A stretch of DNA of 64,000 nt from Apoda limacodes (lineage: Eukaryota > Arthropoda > Insecta > Lepidoptera > Limacodidae), in assembly GCA_946406115.1 (NCBI GenBank), contig OX291557.1, positions 12,122,501-12,186,500 of the forward strand, written 5' to 3'. Below are positions 10,418 to 21,468 of the stretch, piece by piece (within the stretch, counting starts at the first letter, position 1; each line of letters opens with the position of its first letter). The notes under the pieces are model-generated. The model had not been told where the DNA came from and did no database searches. It saw nothing but the letters and a program-made list of their open reading frames with translations. The position numbers and the translations under genes are program-made.

Positions 10418-10649
10418 TTTAAACATTTGTACATATATTATATAACATTGTAAATATTATTATGAAATACATAAAGCAAAAAGTGCTATCATATTATAAC
10501 TTCGCAGGTAGGTGTAAAATATGATATAAAATTTTAAAATTATAAAATTATCCTATAAATAATAAATTAGATGTCCATTTAATGCGACTTTTATTTTTAA
10601 TTGACTGGACTATTAGTAGACTTAGATACCCGCCTATATAGTGTATCCC

Positions 10650-10858
10650 ACACACCAATGGGCACTAGCTATTGAGAGGCTGCCGAGGTTTTTTCTAAGG
10701 ACTATAGTATGGAATTCTTCAAGAACGTAATTAGATTTTCAAATAATCGGCAACGCGCGAGTAATTTTCCTGTATTTCAAGTGTCAATAGCCTACAGTAA
10801 CCGCTTAACATCAGATGGACCGTAAGCTTGTTTTTGACCTTGGTGATATAAAAAAACG
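10650..10858 (+). mobile_element. LINE 3'-end fragment, CCATAGGCTGCGG family
   Basis: The ordered landmarks are GCTGCCGAGGTTTTTTC (near 10680), GGCAACGCGCGAG (10749), AATAGCCTACAGTAACCGC (10785), CATCAGATGGACCGTAAGC and CTTGTTTTTGACCTTGGT, ending in an A-rich tail at 10849. The same ordered landmarks occur at 26098-26298, 36112-36218 and, inverted, 39822-39990. The better-preserved copy at 26098 shows that this is the C-terminus of a LINE ORF2 plus 3' UTR. This copy is more decayed. Confidence 0.75.
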
Positions 10859-11596
10859 GAGGGGGTTGCCATCAGACCCATTCCAATCGACAGGCGGTAC
10901 GTGTACAAAAATCCGTTGAAGTTACAATATTCTAAAGAGCCGGGTTTTAATTGATAATTTTTTATGAAAAACGCGATATTTTTCTGCACGATCACAATAC
11001 TTCCTTCACTGCATAGGAGTTCGAAACAAAAAAATATGGTCCAGGTTGGACCTCGTCAAAAGGTTCGATCAAATCGAAAGGTATCATCGACAATTCTTGC
11101 CAACACAGATTTTTTAGTAAAAAAACTTAAGCTAGTGGTAAGTGGCAACACTGTTGAATGTTCTTAAAAACCACCAAAGAGATTTTCAGTTGTAGTTGGG
11201 TTAAAAAACTGTCTATTTCTAAAATATAATATATCGATATATCACAGATATAATGTCGAATTGCGGACATCACTAATTTTAGTTCTATAGACTTACCTAT
11301 CTGCCTACAGCACCAAAATGGCGTTATTCAAGTAGGCACAAAAAACGTTTGACAGCAGCCAGTCCAGTGGGTAGTAATCATAGATATGTAGTAATAGAGG
11401 TCAGTGGTTACAGTGCATAAGATTACGTAGGGTTACCCACGAATTTATTCATAAACAGATAGGGCTTGACCTGTCGGATCAATATTATCGATAAATTGAA
11501 AAATAGCTGTAAAAAAGAAGTAGTATTAAAACGATAGTAAATATTAAAGTCATCTTGATTATTACTACAAAGTATAATTTAATTTATTATACTTTA

Positions 11597-12340
11597 CGTA
11601 TTAGTTCGCGATAAGGTAATTGAAAAACTCTTTTTTACTGATTTGGAATCCCTTTTCTTATAGTGTTTAAACTCCATCACAATCGTCCATTTTAAATTTC
11701 TCTAAAACCTTTTCTGTTTGTGCCTTTTGGCTTATTCTAAGATTGTTTTCGTCTCTGTGTATTTCCATTCATAAAAAAATCTTAATATAACCTTAATATA
11801 ACCAAAAAATAAATTCAGTTTCTAACATACTTTTACATTTTTTATGTATTTTTCTACTTCCATTATTAATATACCATCAAAACACTAAAAGTCAAATATT
11901 ATCATTATAATACAAACATACATCATTATCAGATCATTTTATGTTCCAACATTTTCGACTGTGTTTTAACCCATACAAACTTCTTTTCAACTTAAGACAT
12001 TTTTTGTTTTCCAAAATAATACTGGCCAATAACTTTACTTACATTGACATAGTTCTCTCCTGAATTTGAAATCCTCTCGCAATCAATCTTGCTTTTTTCA
12101 TTCCATTATCTTTAATAGTAAAAACCCATTTGCCTTTTTACCTTGTGTTAAATCAACTGGTGTCCATGTGTTGAGTTTTTCCAATTTCTCTATTTCTTTT
12201 TGAATATCTTCTTTCCAGCCTTCATCTTTGACAGCTTGTTTATATGTTGTAGGAATATTTTCAGAATCGCACAAAAGACAGTATGCTGAGTATACCACAT
12301 AACCATCAGAGGGAGAGGTTGTTCCATAGAACCTTTTAGA
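11597..12340 (-). pseudogene. Copia-type pol remnant (RT to RNase H)
   Basis: On the minus strand from 12340 the frame reads RFYGTTSPSDGYVVYSAYC, then TTYKQAVKDEGWKEDI and KLEKLNTWTPVDL, the typical start of Copia reverse transcriptase. Further down are LKRSLYGLKHSRKCWN (near 11955) and, around the expected YVDD site, FDGILIM, so the catalytic pair is lost. Fragments VLEKFKMDDCDGV and PYRELI-like codons lie near 11680-11600. Many stops, frameshifts and a deletion between the first two blocks are visible. A Copia gag-protease fragment on the same strand lies at 21469-23004; the two could be parts of one element separated by later insertions. Confidence 0.82.
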
Positions 12341-12545
12341 TTTAGTACTTAAGTTATTGTACTTATTGTGGTGACCGAAAATCTAGCCCACCAAAAACTT
12401 AGTGAAAGATAACATATAGTAGTTGATATAGATATATATCAAAAGTATAGGTATATCTACATATTTATAATCTGCTACTGACAGTTGAGGTTTCTATCGG
12501 CTATTGCCATCACAGTCAAACGATTCGGGTCATTTCCGCTAGTAC

Positions 12546-12640
12546 ACCCAATTAGTTCAACCGTTGAACTAATAGGAATTTTTCATTGCAGTAGTTCAAC
12601 TATGTATAATTTTTTAAGAGTTGAACTATTGGGAAAATCT
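12546..12640. repeat. Cluster of AGTTCAAC inverted motifs
   Basis: Within about 95 bp the motif TAGTTCAAC occurs five times in alternating orientation. It includes a perfect palindrome TAGTTCAAC-C-GTTGAACTA (12553-12571) and an outer pair CCCAATTAGTTCAAC / GTTGAACTATTGGG (12546 and about 12619). The outer pair could be short terminal inverted repeats of a tiny foldback element, but no target duplication is clear. Confidence 0.55.
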
Positions 12641-12789
12641 AGTTGAACAAACTTACAGGAGCTGATTCAGTTGATTTAAAAGATGAAATTTATATATTTG
12701 TACTTTAAATATTTGGTAAAAATATTGAGCGTGTTTGACAAACGTCACAGAACCAATATTGTTGTAAAATCGTGGCATTCAAATTGGCA

Positions 12790-13575
12790 TGGAAACTACT
12801 AGCATACGATCAATAGTTACGGAGATATAGCCCTTTATAGTTTGACAGCTGCCATCTGAAATTAAGCTCTTGATGAGATCTATCATTTCTGTGAAGAAAC
12901 TACTAGCCTACCATTTATAGTTACGGAGATATAGTCCTTTTTAGTTTGACAGCTGTCATCTCAAATAAAGCTCTTGATGAGATCTATCATTTTTGTGAAG
13001 AATTTTCTAGCCAACGATCAATAGTTACGGAGAGATAGCCCTTTTAAGTTTGACAGCTGTCTTCTGAAATAAAGCTCTTGAAGAGATCTATCGTTTCTGT
13101 AAAAACAACTAGTCTACGATCAATAGTTACGGAGATATAGCCCGTCCTAGTTAGACAGCTGTCTTCTAAAATAAAGCTCTTGATAAGACATATCATTATT
13201 GTGCGGAAACTACTAGCATACGATCAATAGTTATGGAGATATAGCCCTTTACAGTTTGACAGCTGCCATCTGAAATAAAGCTCTTGATGAGATCTATCAT
13301 TTCTGTGAAGAAACTTCTAGCCTACGATCAATAGTTACGGAGATACAGCTCTTTTTAGTTTGACAGCCGTCTTCTGAAATAAAGCTCTTGATGAGATCTA
13401 TAATTTCTGTGAGGAAACTGCTAGCATACGATCAATAGTTACGGAGATGTTGCCCTTTCTAGTTTGACAGCTGTCATCTGAAATGAAGCTCTTGACGAGA
13501 TCTATCATTTCCGTAAAGAAACTACAAACCTACGATCAATAGTTACGGAGATATATTCCTTTATAATTTGACAGA
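12790..13575 (+). repeat. Satellite-like array, eight units of about 104 bp
   Basis: The string GATCAATAGTTACGGAGATA, or a close variant, recurs at about 12806, 12911, 13016, 13118, 13222, 13326, 13431 and 13535, giving a period near 104 bp. Each unit continues with AGCCCTTTTTAGTTTGACAG, CTGTCATCTGAAATAAAGCTC, TTGATGAGATCTATCATTTC and GTGAAGAAACTACTAGCCTAC. Units differ by scattered substitutions and 1-2 nt indels, so the array is not newly amplified. No ORF spans it. Confidence 0.92.
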
Positions 13576-14283
13576 TGTCATTCAAAATAGTATTTAAAAA
13601 AACATTGAGAAAAATTTAAAATTATATAAAAATATTTTAAGAAATTAAAAATGTTATAATATATTTCAAAAATTATATTTTGTGCTAAATTTCAAAAAAT
13701 GTATCTAAAATTCAGACATATAACTTTCAGTATATTTTGTGTCTGTCCGTTGGTCTTGTCATGAAAAAATGTGAAATACAAGTTTTCAGGTTTTTCCTTG
13801 TGCTCCTGTACTGTAGAGTTCCTGCACAAAACCTATTTGTCTCGGTACCATTGAGAGGTATCTAGTGATATTTTTATCCTTCACGTATGTGTACTGGTTG
13901 CTTAGATATAAGCTATTGTATTTACAAAGTTTACCTGTATTTTACACCTTAACCGCACTACTTACTGTAACGGTATAGGTATCTACGTGTAGGGGAAAAG
14001 GTGTGCTTTTATCCTACGGTATTTATTTTAGGCGTAACCTAAGGACTTAATGACCCTAGCCATGTAAAGTTTCAGACAGTCTTTCCCTTTCTTACCCATA
14101 GAACTATCCCTTTTGTATCCCTATCGCAGTCTAATTTCAAAGGAGCGAGGGAGAAAGCATGTACAATACTCAACACTCTACCTATTTTTACCTGTAACTC
14201 AGTAACCGTGCATACGGTCTATATAGAACTCTATATAGCAGTTCAGTACATTTTTGCCCAACAAATGGCACATGTTTTGCATA
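13576..14283. other. Unassigned stretch upstream of the BEL/Pao element
   Basis: No gene or clear repeat was recognised. Composition is AT-rich, with a less AT-rich section at 14010-14260. TATAC at 14284-14288, just outside this stretch, is the target duplication of the LTR element that follows. Confidence 0.4.
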
Positions 14284-14288
14284 TATAC

Positions 14289-14610
14289 TGTTTAGGAAAG
14301 ACTGAACATCTAGTTGGTATTCGGATCGGTCGAGCTAGGCATTCATTCTTTGCTTACTCTGTGCGCGACGTCACGCCAGTCACTAATAATACTTCGGCGC
14401 GGCTGCCACATTTTTTGTTGAGATCATTTTTAATTGAGTTCGGTTTGAGTGAACAAATTACAACAATACCAAACAGACATATTCATAAACACTACACTCT
14501 ATTTTATACACAATTATCAAAAACATATAACGCCAAAAGGGGTATGTCTTTGTAATTTTAACTTATGACCTAATTAGCTAAGGCCTACGTGGCCCAGTTT
14601 TTACGATCCA
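14289..14610 (+). repeat. BEL/Pao 5' LTR
   Basis: It starts TGTTTAGGAAAG and ends TTTTTACGATCCA. It aligns throughout with 20118-21392 once the insertion there is skipped. Shared landmarks are GTTGGTATTCGGATCGG, CGCGACGTCACGCCAGTCAC and AAACAGACATATTCATAAAC. ATTGTTGGTAGC follows and is where a primer-binding site would lie, but I could not match it to a tRNA. Confidence 0.92.
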
Positions 14611-15050
14611 ATTGTTGGTAGCTTAGAGTGTGGTTCGGGCCACTTTCGTTTGTTTTTGTTTGGATCGTATTACAAATTATATTAAATTTACAAATCGTGA
14701 CTTCGGGATCACGTGGCTTAGGCAGGTAAGGTCTCGTTATCTAATCGTTCGTCAGACATAATAATATTAGTTAATGACTTACCCATCTTTTTTGTTATTG
14801 CGGTAAAAATAGAATTGAATAAATAGGTTTTAAATATCGTTGTTTTATGACGGATTGTAAGTTAACGTACTTTTTTTGTGTAATTTTTAAGTGGCGGTTT
14901 TGTACATTGTAGTTGGGATTTTTTGGGGTTTATACTTTTATGCTATCAAATTGGTTGCTGTAACAAACTGTATATATAACAAACAGAGTCGTTTGTTTGT
15001 GCGTCTGTTTTAGTTTGTTTATGTGTTAGTGTGTTAATTTTATTATATAA

Positions 15051-16275
15051 AATGACGTCATCGGTTAAGGAGCACAAGGCTGTTTTAACCAATCTCACGA
15101 GATGGTTTTCATGTGCTGTAGGATTGGTAAAACGAGAAGATAGGATGTTTGCATTGAAGCAAAGAGCGGCACAGTTTCCAACAAAGTCAATGAACTGGAC
15201 CAGGCATACCAGGGCATTTTGTCGTTAACGGATGACGAAACTATTCTAAAGGCGGCAAATTCTGATAATTATTTTTGTATGTCAGTAGTGGACGAGGTTA
15301 ACGAGGCTGTGTCGACACTAGAGACTAGCCCGCAGCCGGCAAGTAGGAAAGTATGGGAATAAAAATGCAACGAACGGTTGCCAACCTTGGATATTCCTCA
15401 TTTTAGCGGATCATTGGATGAGTGGACTAATTTCATCACACTTTTTGATAGCATTGTGCACCGACGGACTGACTTATCTGACTCACAAAAATTAAGTTAC
15501 CTTCTAACATCTATCAGGGATGAGCCTCTCTGTTTAGTGAACACCGATGTCAACTACAGCATAGCCAGGGAGTTATTAGTGATGCGGTACCAAAATACCC
15601 GTCGCATTGCGGATACTCATGTGGCTGCCATTTTAGGGATTCCTCAACTGTTATCGGTTAACCAGCTGCGGACGGACCTGCTTAACCCTATCTTGGTGGC
15701 GACAAATGCGTTGAGGGGCCTAAAATTCCCTGTAACCGAGTGGTCATTTTTGCTGTTACACATTGTTTTGAACAAATTGCCCAATGACATCAGGGCTCGT
15801 TTCGAATAGTTGCACGGAGGTGACTCGGCGTCACATATACCTACTTTTGACACTTTAGTGTCATTTTTGAAGGACCAGAGTAGGAAACTGGAGAATTTAC
15901 CTGCCAAGCCACAACAGGGACCGTCACAATTTTTGGCCCCTGTCTGGACCCCGTCAACAACCTCGTCCCGGGACATCGCGAGGTACCGGGTCGTTTCGGC
16001 CCCCCAGAATTTTGACAGTTGAACGGACTGAACGGTGTGGGTTGTGTTACGAACCGGGACACACCATTCGGGATTGCCACCAGTTCAGAAAATCTGGGGT
16101 GGCCGAAAACGATTTTTGACCCGTAGGCTAGGCCTATGTTATTATTGTTTGGGGGAGCACCCAGCCAAGGACTGTCGACAGCCGCGACCTTGTATAAAGT
16201 GTGGTGGGGGTCCCCACCTCGACTTATGTATGCCCATCCAAGAGGATGGTACTCGGATGACTCATGCAGGTGTGT
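15051..16275 (+). pseudogene. BEL/Pao gag pseudogene
   Basis: The likely start is ATG 15051 (MTSSVKEHK). Frames change near 15180 and stops occur around 15360 and 15807. The central block LPTLDIPHFSGSLDEW (near 15378) is the DUF1759-type Gag signature of insect Pao elements. Three zinc knuckles follow in shifted frames: CGLCYEPGHTIRDC (near 16035), CYYCLGEHPAKDC (near 16137) and CIKCGGGPHLDLC (near 16190). In the family, this protein packages the element RNA in virus-like particles. Several nonsense and frameshift lesions make it non-functional. Confidence 0.88.
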
Positions 16276-16508
16276 CTACGGTTCGTACGGGTACGAACCC
16301 CCCGTCGCCGCCGAATCGAACCCAATCGCCCCCGTCCTCAGTGCGACATCGACCTTCCCCGCCCCACTCACCGCGGGCGGGCCCACGGGATGGTCGTCGG
16401 TCACCACCCTTAAGTGCCCCTTCCGCTCAGGTAGGTATTGCGGAACGGGCACATTACGCGCGTCTCGGCAGTCACTTATGCCCGCTTGGGACCCGTATGC
16501 TTATACGT

Positions 16509-17144
16509 GCAGGTTCTAGTCCATTCACCGCGGGGGCCTGGTGGATTTGTGCGCGCCATTTTGGACTCAGGCGCTCCGGGGTGTCTTATATTGCTGTGGC
16601 TGGTGAAGCGTCTCCGCTTACAGGTAAGTTCGCGGAGTCATGGGATTTCTGGAGTAGGCGTCTAAGGGTGGATAACGTCGTGGGTACAGTCTCGTTTTTC
16701 TTTTCCTCCTTACTCCATCATAGTATGCGGTATCAACTAGGAGCTGGTGTCCTGAGGGATATTTTAGGTCATCACCCTTAGGTGCCCCTTCCGACGGACG
16801 TGCTGGAACTCTCGTCCGGTCTGCAATTGGCCGATGAAAGGTTCCACCTACCTGGTCCTGTAGAACTTCTGCTTGGCGTTGATGTCCTTGGATTGCTTGG
16901 ACTGGACAAGGCCATGTTACTTCAGCCAGTTGGGTTGGTCGCTGTTCCGACTGATCTCGGATCTGTTATAATGGGCCCAGCACATTCTCTCACCGCTCAG
17001 TCTACGGATTCGTCGGTACAGGTGGGACTCTCGCTCGCTGACTCCCTTCTGCGTTTTTGGGAAATTGAAGAGCCCTGGCGTCACGGACTCGACCAGTCTA
17101 CGACGAGTGCGAGTCGTATTTTCTCGCCAATACGGGTCATCTAA
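16509..17144 (+). pseudogene. BEL/Pao aspartic protease and linker remnant
   Basis: The frame at 16438-16665 contains VRAILDSGAPGCLI, the retropepsin active-site block (Asp-Ser-Gly) at about 16548-16590. After a shift, the frame at 16782-17144 reads DERFHLPGPVELLLGVDVLG and later LLRFWEIEEPW, the conserved link between protease and RT in Pao polyproteins. The active-site triad is kept, but the frame breaks on both sides abolish the product. Confidence 0.83.
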
Positions 17145-17235
17145 ATTCTGGCCGGTTTTTTACTCGACTGCCTTTCCTGTCACCTCGTCCGCGCCTGGGT
17201 GAATCCTGGAAAATAGCCAAAAAAGGTTATTATCC

Positions 17236-17952
17236 ATGGAGCGCCGGATGCGTCGTGATAGAGAAATCCTCACAAACTACGTGGATTTTATACGCGAATA
17301 CGAATCTCTCGGTCACATGTCAGTTTCGCAGTTCGAGTTGGAAGGCAACGAACATCATTTTGTTCCACATCACGCCGTCTTTAAAAATAGTAACATACGG
17401 GTGGTGTTCGATGGGTCGGCGCCTACATCTTCGGGTGTATCCTTGAACGACTGCCTGATGTCGGGACCAAAGCTTCAGGTAGACATCTCGGACATCTTGA
17501 CTGGTTTTCGTCGCCACCAGGTTGTATTTGTGGGTGACATTAAGATGATGTTTCTTTAGGTCATGATACACCCTGAAGATATGCGGTTTCAGCTCATTTT
17601 GTGGAGAGAGGATCCGGCCTCTCCATTGGTTGTTTATGAGCTCAAAACCAATACCTACGGGCTAAAGTCGATCCCGTTTATAGCAATTCGCTCATTGCTA
17701 CATTTGGCTGATCGTGAGCGTCTGAATTTCCCACGCGCAGCTGCTGTCTTCCCTTCTGACGCTTACGTAGACGATATTTGTACGGGTGCTTCGTCTGTGG
17801 AGGAGACGTTAGTCCTGAGGGATGAGCTAATCGGCTTGTTACGGGCAGGTGGTTACGAACTAAGGAAATTGATTTCCAATCCACCTGCCGTTTTGGAGTT
17901 CAGTATCGGCCAGTTCAGGATATCTCCACATACTCGGTTGAACCGTCGGACC
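17236..17952 (+). pseudogene. BEL/Pao reverse transcriptase remnant
   Basis: The frame from 17236 carries HHAVFKNSNIRVVFDGSAP, then SLNDCLMSGPKLQ and VGDIKMMFL (motif A Asp). A TAG at 17557-17559 interrupts it where Gln is usual before V-x-I-H-P; the same reading continues to YELKTNTYGLKSIPF and the YVDDICTG catalytic box (near 17766). Both motif-C aspartates are present. The frame ends at 17958 and the protein continues in a shifted frame. Confidence 0.9.
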
Positions 17953-17954
17953 CA

Positions 17955-18830
17955 ATGAAAAGGAGGAGTAAGAAGTATTTTGGGCCAAATATTTCCTACA
18001 GGAGCTTTGGATTTCTGGTCTTGACCGGAGACTTGTTGTCTTACTGGCTACGCTTTTATGAGACACTTTCGGACCTTCAACATGTCTCCGTGCCTCGGTC
18101 GATCTTAACCCCAGGTCGTCATCGGGCCAGTCTTCACGGGTTCTCTGACGCGTCCGAATTCGGGTATACGGCTGTTGTCTATCTCCGCACCGTTGGCAGC
18201 AATGGTCATGTCCGCGTCAGTCTGGTGGTCGCAAATAGCAAGGTTGCACCTTTGCAAACCGAATTGACAATCCCCAAGCTGGAGTCATCAGTAGCTGCAT
18301 TGTTGACTCGACTCCTCAACTATGTCTTCTCCACCTTGGGTCAATGGGTCCAATTTGACTCCGTCACAACATGGGCCAAATCTTGTTGTCTTGGCTTACA
18401 GCGTCCCTTCACCCTAGAGACCTTCGTGGCCAATCGTGTCTCCCAAATCCAGTCTTCTGCGGTGTCTCTAGATTGGCGTCACGTGCCAGGGTCCTTGAAT
18501 CCCTCAGATTGCGCTTCACGGGGCCTGATTGCCTCGCAAGTCATTAATCACCCCCTCTGGTGGGATCCTGACTGGCTGGGCTCTCCTGAAGACACTTGGC
18601 CTCATACAGTTGTGGAGTTTGTTGACCCTCTGCCGGGGTTAAAGGTTTTTCCTGTTGAGCAGACTGTGGACACTTCACCGACTTTCTTGCTTAATCGTTT
18701 CAGTTCTTGTCTCCTGAAGAGCTTCAGGATGCCCTCCTCACCTGTGTTCGACTGGTACAGGCCCAGTCGTTTGGAAAGGAAATTCGTCTTCTCCGTTCAG
18801 AGTACGGGAAATTGCGGGGAAGTCTAGCTC
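17955..18830 (+). pseudogene. BEL/Pao RNase H and connection remnant
   Basis: The frame reads LHGFSDASEFGYTAVVY (RNase H first Asp), VANSKVAPLQ, LTIPKLESSVAALLTR (Glu) and later WRHVPGSLNPSDCASRG and HPLWWDPDWL, all typical of Pao-type pol. The second RNase H block reads FDSVTTWAKS, with the expected Asp retained. The frame remains open for about 290 codons, the longest surviving segment of the element. It then shifts near 18700 to the frame carrying the integrase N-terminus. Confidence 0.9.
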
Positions 18831-20095
18831 GTCTTAACTTGTTTCTGGACGAGTCGGAGTTTTTGCGAGTGGGTGATAGGCTTGGTAACTCAGAATTGCC
18901 CTATGAGAGATCGGCATCCTCTCTTGTTGCCCAAGAGCGGTCATTTTGTTGAGTTACTGATCAGGGATCGCCATGTTAGGAACTGTCATGCCGGTCTCAA
19001 CGCATTGCTGGTTTGTCTGCGAGAGTTCTGGATTTTGTACGCCAAACGAGCAGCTCGGAGCATCATTTTTAAATGCATCCCTTGTTATAGGTTAAAGGGA
19101 ACCTTAACCTAGCCACAAATGGGTGACTTGCCGTCCAATCGTGTCCGGCCCGCTCGACCTTTCGCTAAGGTTGGGTTGGATTTCGCGGGTCCGTTTTTGA
19201 TGAAGACGTCAAGTGTTCGCAATGCCAGACAGGCTAAGCTATTTATACGTCTTCGTCTGCTTGTTTTCCAAGGCTGTGCATCTGGAGCTCGTTTCAGCCT
19301 TGTCTACGGAGGCCTTTGTCGCATGTCTGTCGCGGTTTGTCAGTCGGCGTGGTCTCCCTCATTTAATTCGCTCAGACTGTGGCACAAACTGTAAGGGTGC
19401 AGATCGCTATTTGAAGGAGGTCCTTCAGTTTTTGTCGGAAAATCACACGTGTATTGACTCGGAGTCGTCCAAACGGGGCGTGACTTGGATTTTTGATCGT
19501 CCCGGCTATCCTTCGTGGGGCGGTATTTTCGAAGCAGCTGTCAAGGTTGCCAAAACTCACCTTCATTGTGTGATTGGAGAAACGGTCCTCACGTTTGAGG
19601 AATTACAAACGGTATTTTGCAATGTCGAAGCGGTATTGAACTCACGACCGCTTTGTCCGATCTCGTCGGATCCTAATCCTACTCCACCTACCTACTCCAG
19701 GCCATTTCTCGATCTGTAGTCCTTTAACCTCCTTGCCTGAGTAACCCTTCATCGTTGTGTCAGTTATAAGTTATCGTGTTTACAGTTGCTTCAACAAACT
19801 AAGTAATTGTTCTACCGTCGGTGGTCTTCGGAATATTTAATTTTGTTACAGCAACGGGTTCGGTGGACGGATAAAACCAACCCCCCGCGCGTCGGGAGAC
19901 CTCGTCCGCTTAAAGGACTCAAATTTACCGCCCTTGCCGTTTAGGTCGCATCGTGCAATTATTCCCCGGTTCGGACGGTATCCCGCGGGTCGCAGAGGTC
20001 TTGGTAGGGGATTCAGTACTAAAGCGTGCCGTCGTGACGCTTTCCCGATTGCCAGTTGATTGATGGCTCTGGCTCGGTTTATCCTCATTCAGACA
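18707..20095 (+). pseudogene. BEL/Pao integrase and DUF5641-like tail remnant
   Basis: An LRVGDRLGNSELPYER block (near 18870) leads into HFVELLIRDRHVRNCHAG, the zinc-binding N-terminus, then GLDFAGPFL (first catalytic Asp, near 19174). A frameshift near 19225 is followed by LIRSDCGTNCKGA (second Asp; Cys where Asn is usual) and GIFEAAVKVAK (Glu, near 19525). The frame ends at 19719. Downstream, TNPPRVG and YPAGRRGLG-like codons in mixed frames up to about 20090 match the position of the C-terminal DUF5641-like domain. The acidic triad is preserved but spread over frames. Confidence 0.88.
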
Positions 20096-20117
20096 CGGTC
20101 TGGCTGGGGCGGGGGTT

Positions 20118-21392
20118 TTTTTAGGAAAGAATGAACCATCAAGTTGGTATTCGGATCGGTCGAGCTAGGCATTCATTCTATACTTACTCTGTGCGCGACG
20201 TCACGCCAGTCACTCATAATACTTCGGTGCGGCTGCCACGTCTTTTGTTGAGATAATTTATAATTGAGTTCGGTATGAGTGAACAAATTACAACAACACC
20301 AAACAGACATATTCATAAACACTCGGGGGAGGGGGGGCACATTGATGCACAAAAATTCAACCGCTTTTTTAATGGACAAAAAGCATCATATTTGAATATT
20401 TATTTTGACGTGTGCATTGGCCAATATGTCAGTTTACATTTTGGTTACGAAATAGCCGCTAAAAGTAATTAGGTATAGAGATATACTGATTTTAATAAAA
20501 AAACGTTTTTGCATCAATGTACCCCACCAGAGGGGTACTTTGATACATAAGGGTAGGGCAATTTGATGCTTATTTAAAATCCATTAAAACTGCAATATAT
20601 ACCGTAACCTAAATTGTTTAATTACTTAAAATTAACAAATAAACCATATTATTAATTGAGATCATAAAATACTTTATTAAGCGTGTAAACATTACTTACA
20701 ATCAGTCTCTTACGTTTCTTAAAGAAAATAAACAAGAAAACAATATTGTCATCATCTAACTAGACTTTATTACTATCTTAAATATCAAATTAGTTATATA
20801 CCTAACTACTCAGTAATCAGACATTAAACTTGAACATGGTTAATGCAAATATATTATAACGTAATAAAACCTCCTATCAATAATACGTATCATTGTACCC
20901 CGCAACTTACTGAATCAAAGTGCCCCAATGGACTTTTTCCACAAACAAATAATTTTTAAAATTATTTATTAATATTGTACTCTAAAAAATATTTAAAAAC
21001 ACTTTTAAATATATTTACTTGCCTTTGGCAACATAAAACAAAAAAAAAACTAATAAGACGGTGCTAAGACACGATCACAAATCGGCTGAAATTTTAGTTG
21101 GCAGCAGCATAAACACGTTTGTGACCGCTGAAGGCCAATGACGAACTAGTGGCGACCGGCGTCACAACTGTCATTCTTGCGCATGTACTTGAGCGTTCTA
21201 GTGACGTGCCAGACTGCGTAGTGTTTTTCAGTTTTTAAATATAGGTACTGTATAAATGTGCCCCCCCTCCCCCTACACCACATTTTATACACAAGTATCA
21301 AAAACATATAACGCCAAAAAGGGTAAGTCTTTGTTATTTTAACTTGTGACCTAATTAGTTAAGTCCTACGTGGCGTGACGTTTTACGATCCA
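20118..21392 (+). repeat. BEL/Pao 3' LTR, interrupted
   Basis: It aligns with the 5' LTR from TTTTTAGGAAAG to TTTTACGATCCA. Between 20322 and 21276 it is broken by a 949-bp insertion plus a TA-type duplication; removing the insert leaves 324 bp, nearly equal to the 322-bp left LTR. Many substitutions separate the two LTRs (for example CTAATAATACTTCGGCGCGG versus CTCATAATACTTCGGTGCGG). Confidence 0.92.
20325..21273. mobile_element. 949-bp non-autonomous DNA transposon in the LTR
   Basis: The left end GGGGGAGGGGGGGCACATT matches the reverse complement of the right end for 19 bp, and for 23 of the first 25. The right flank is TA (21274-21275) and the left flank TC (20323-20324), where the intact LTR has TA, so a TA duplication with one mutated copy is likely. 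Inside, the sub-motif G-G-G-G-[CT]-A-C-[AT]-TTGAT recurs in both orientations at about 20506, 20531, 20553, 20891 and 20919. There is no ORF above 65 codons. Superfamily is unclear; TA suggests Tc1/mariner or pogo relatives. Confidence 0.85.
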
Positions 21393-21468
21393 TATACATT
21401 AAGTTAAATTCCCGCTTTTTTTGGGGATAGTCCTGCGTATTAACAACATGCACCAACAAATGGTAAGC

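Larger units (their letters stand above)
14284..21397 (+). mobile_element. BEL/Pao LTR retrotransposon, complete but inactive
   Basis: The element runs from the left LTR (14289) to the right LTR (21392), flanked by the 5-bp duplication TATAC (14284-14288 and 21393-21397). LTRs follow TG...CA, except that the right one starts with TT. A purine-rich tract (GGGGCGGGGG) precedes the right LTR at 20106-20115. Internal order is gag with zinc knuckles, aspartic protease, RT, RNase H, integrase and a DUF5641-like tail, the BEL/Pao order. Stops and frameshifts are numerous, and the LTRs differ at many sites, so the insertion is old. The right LTR was later invaded by a 949-bp DNA transposon. Without that insert the element is about 6.2 kb. 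Confidence 0.93.

Noticed and set aside
12790..13575. CRISPR array, because of the regular repeats
   Set aside because: The units are about 104 bp with no constant-repeat and variable-spacer alternation, and the DNA is eukaryotic.
14611..14640. tRNA primer-binding site after the 5' LTR
   Set aside because: ATTGTTGGTAGC follows the LTR, but I could not match 18 nt to a tRNA 3' end, so it is not annotated.
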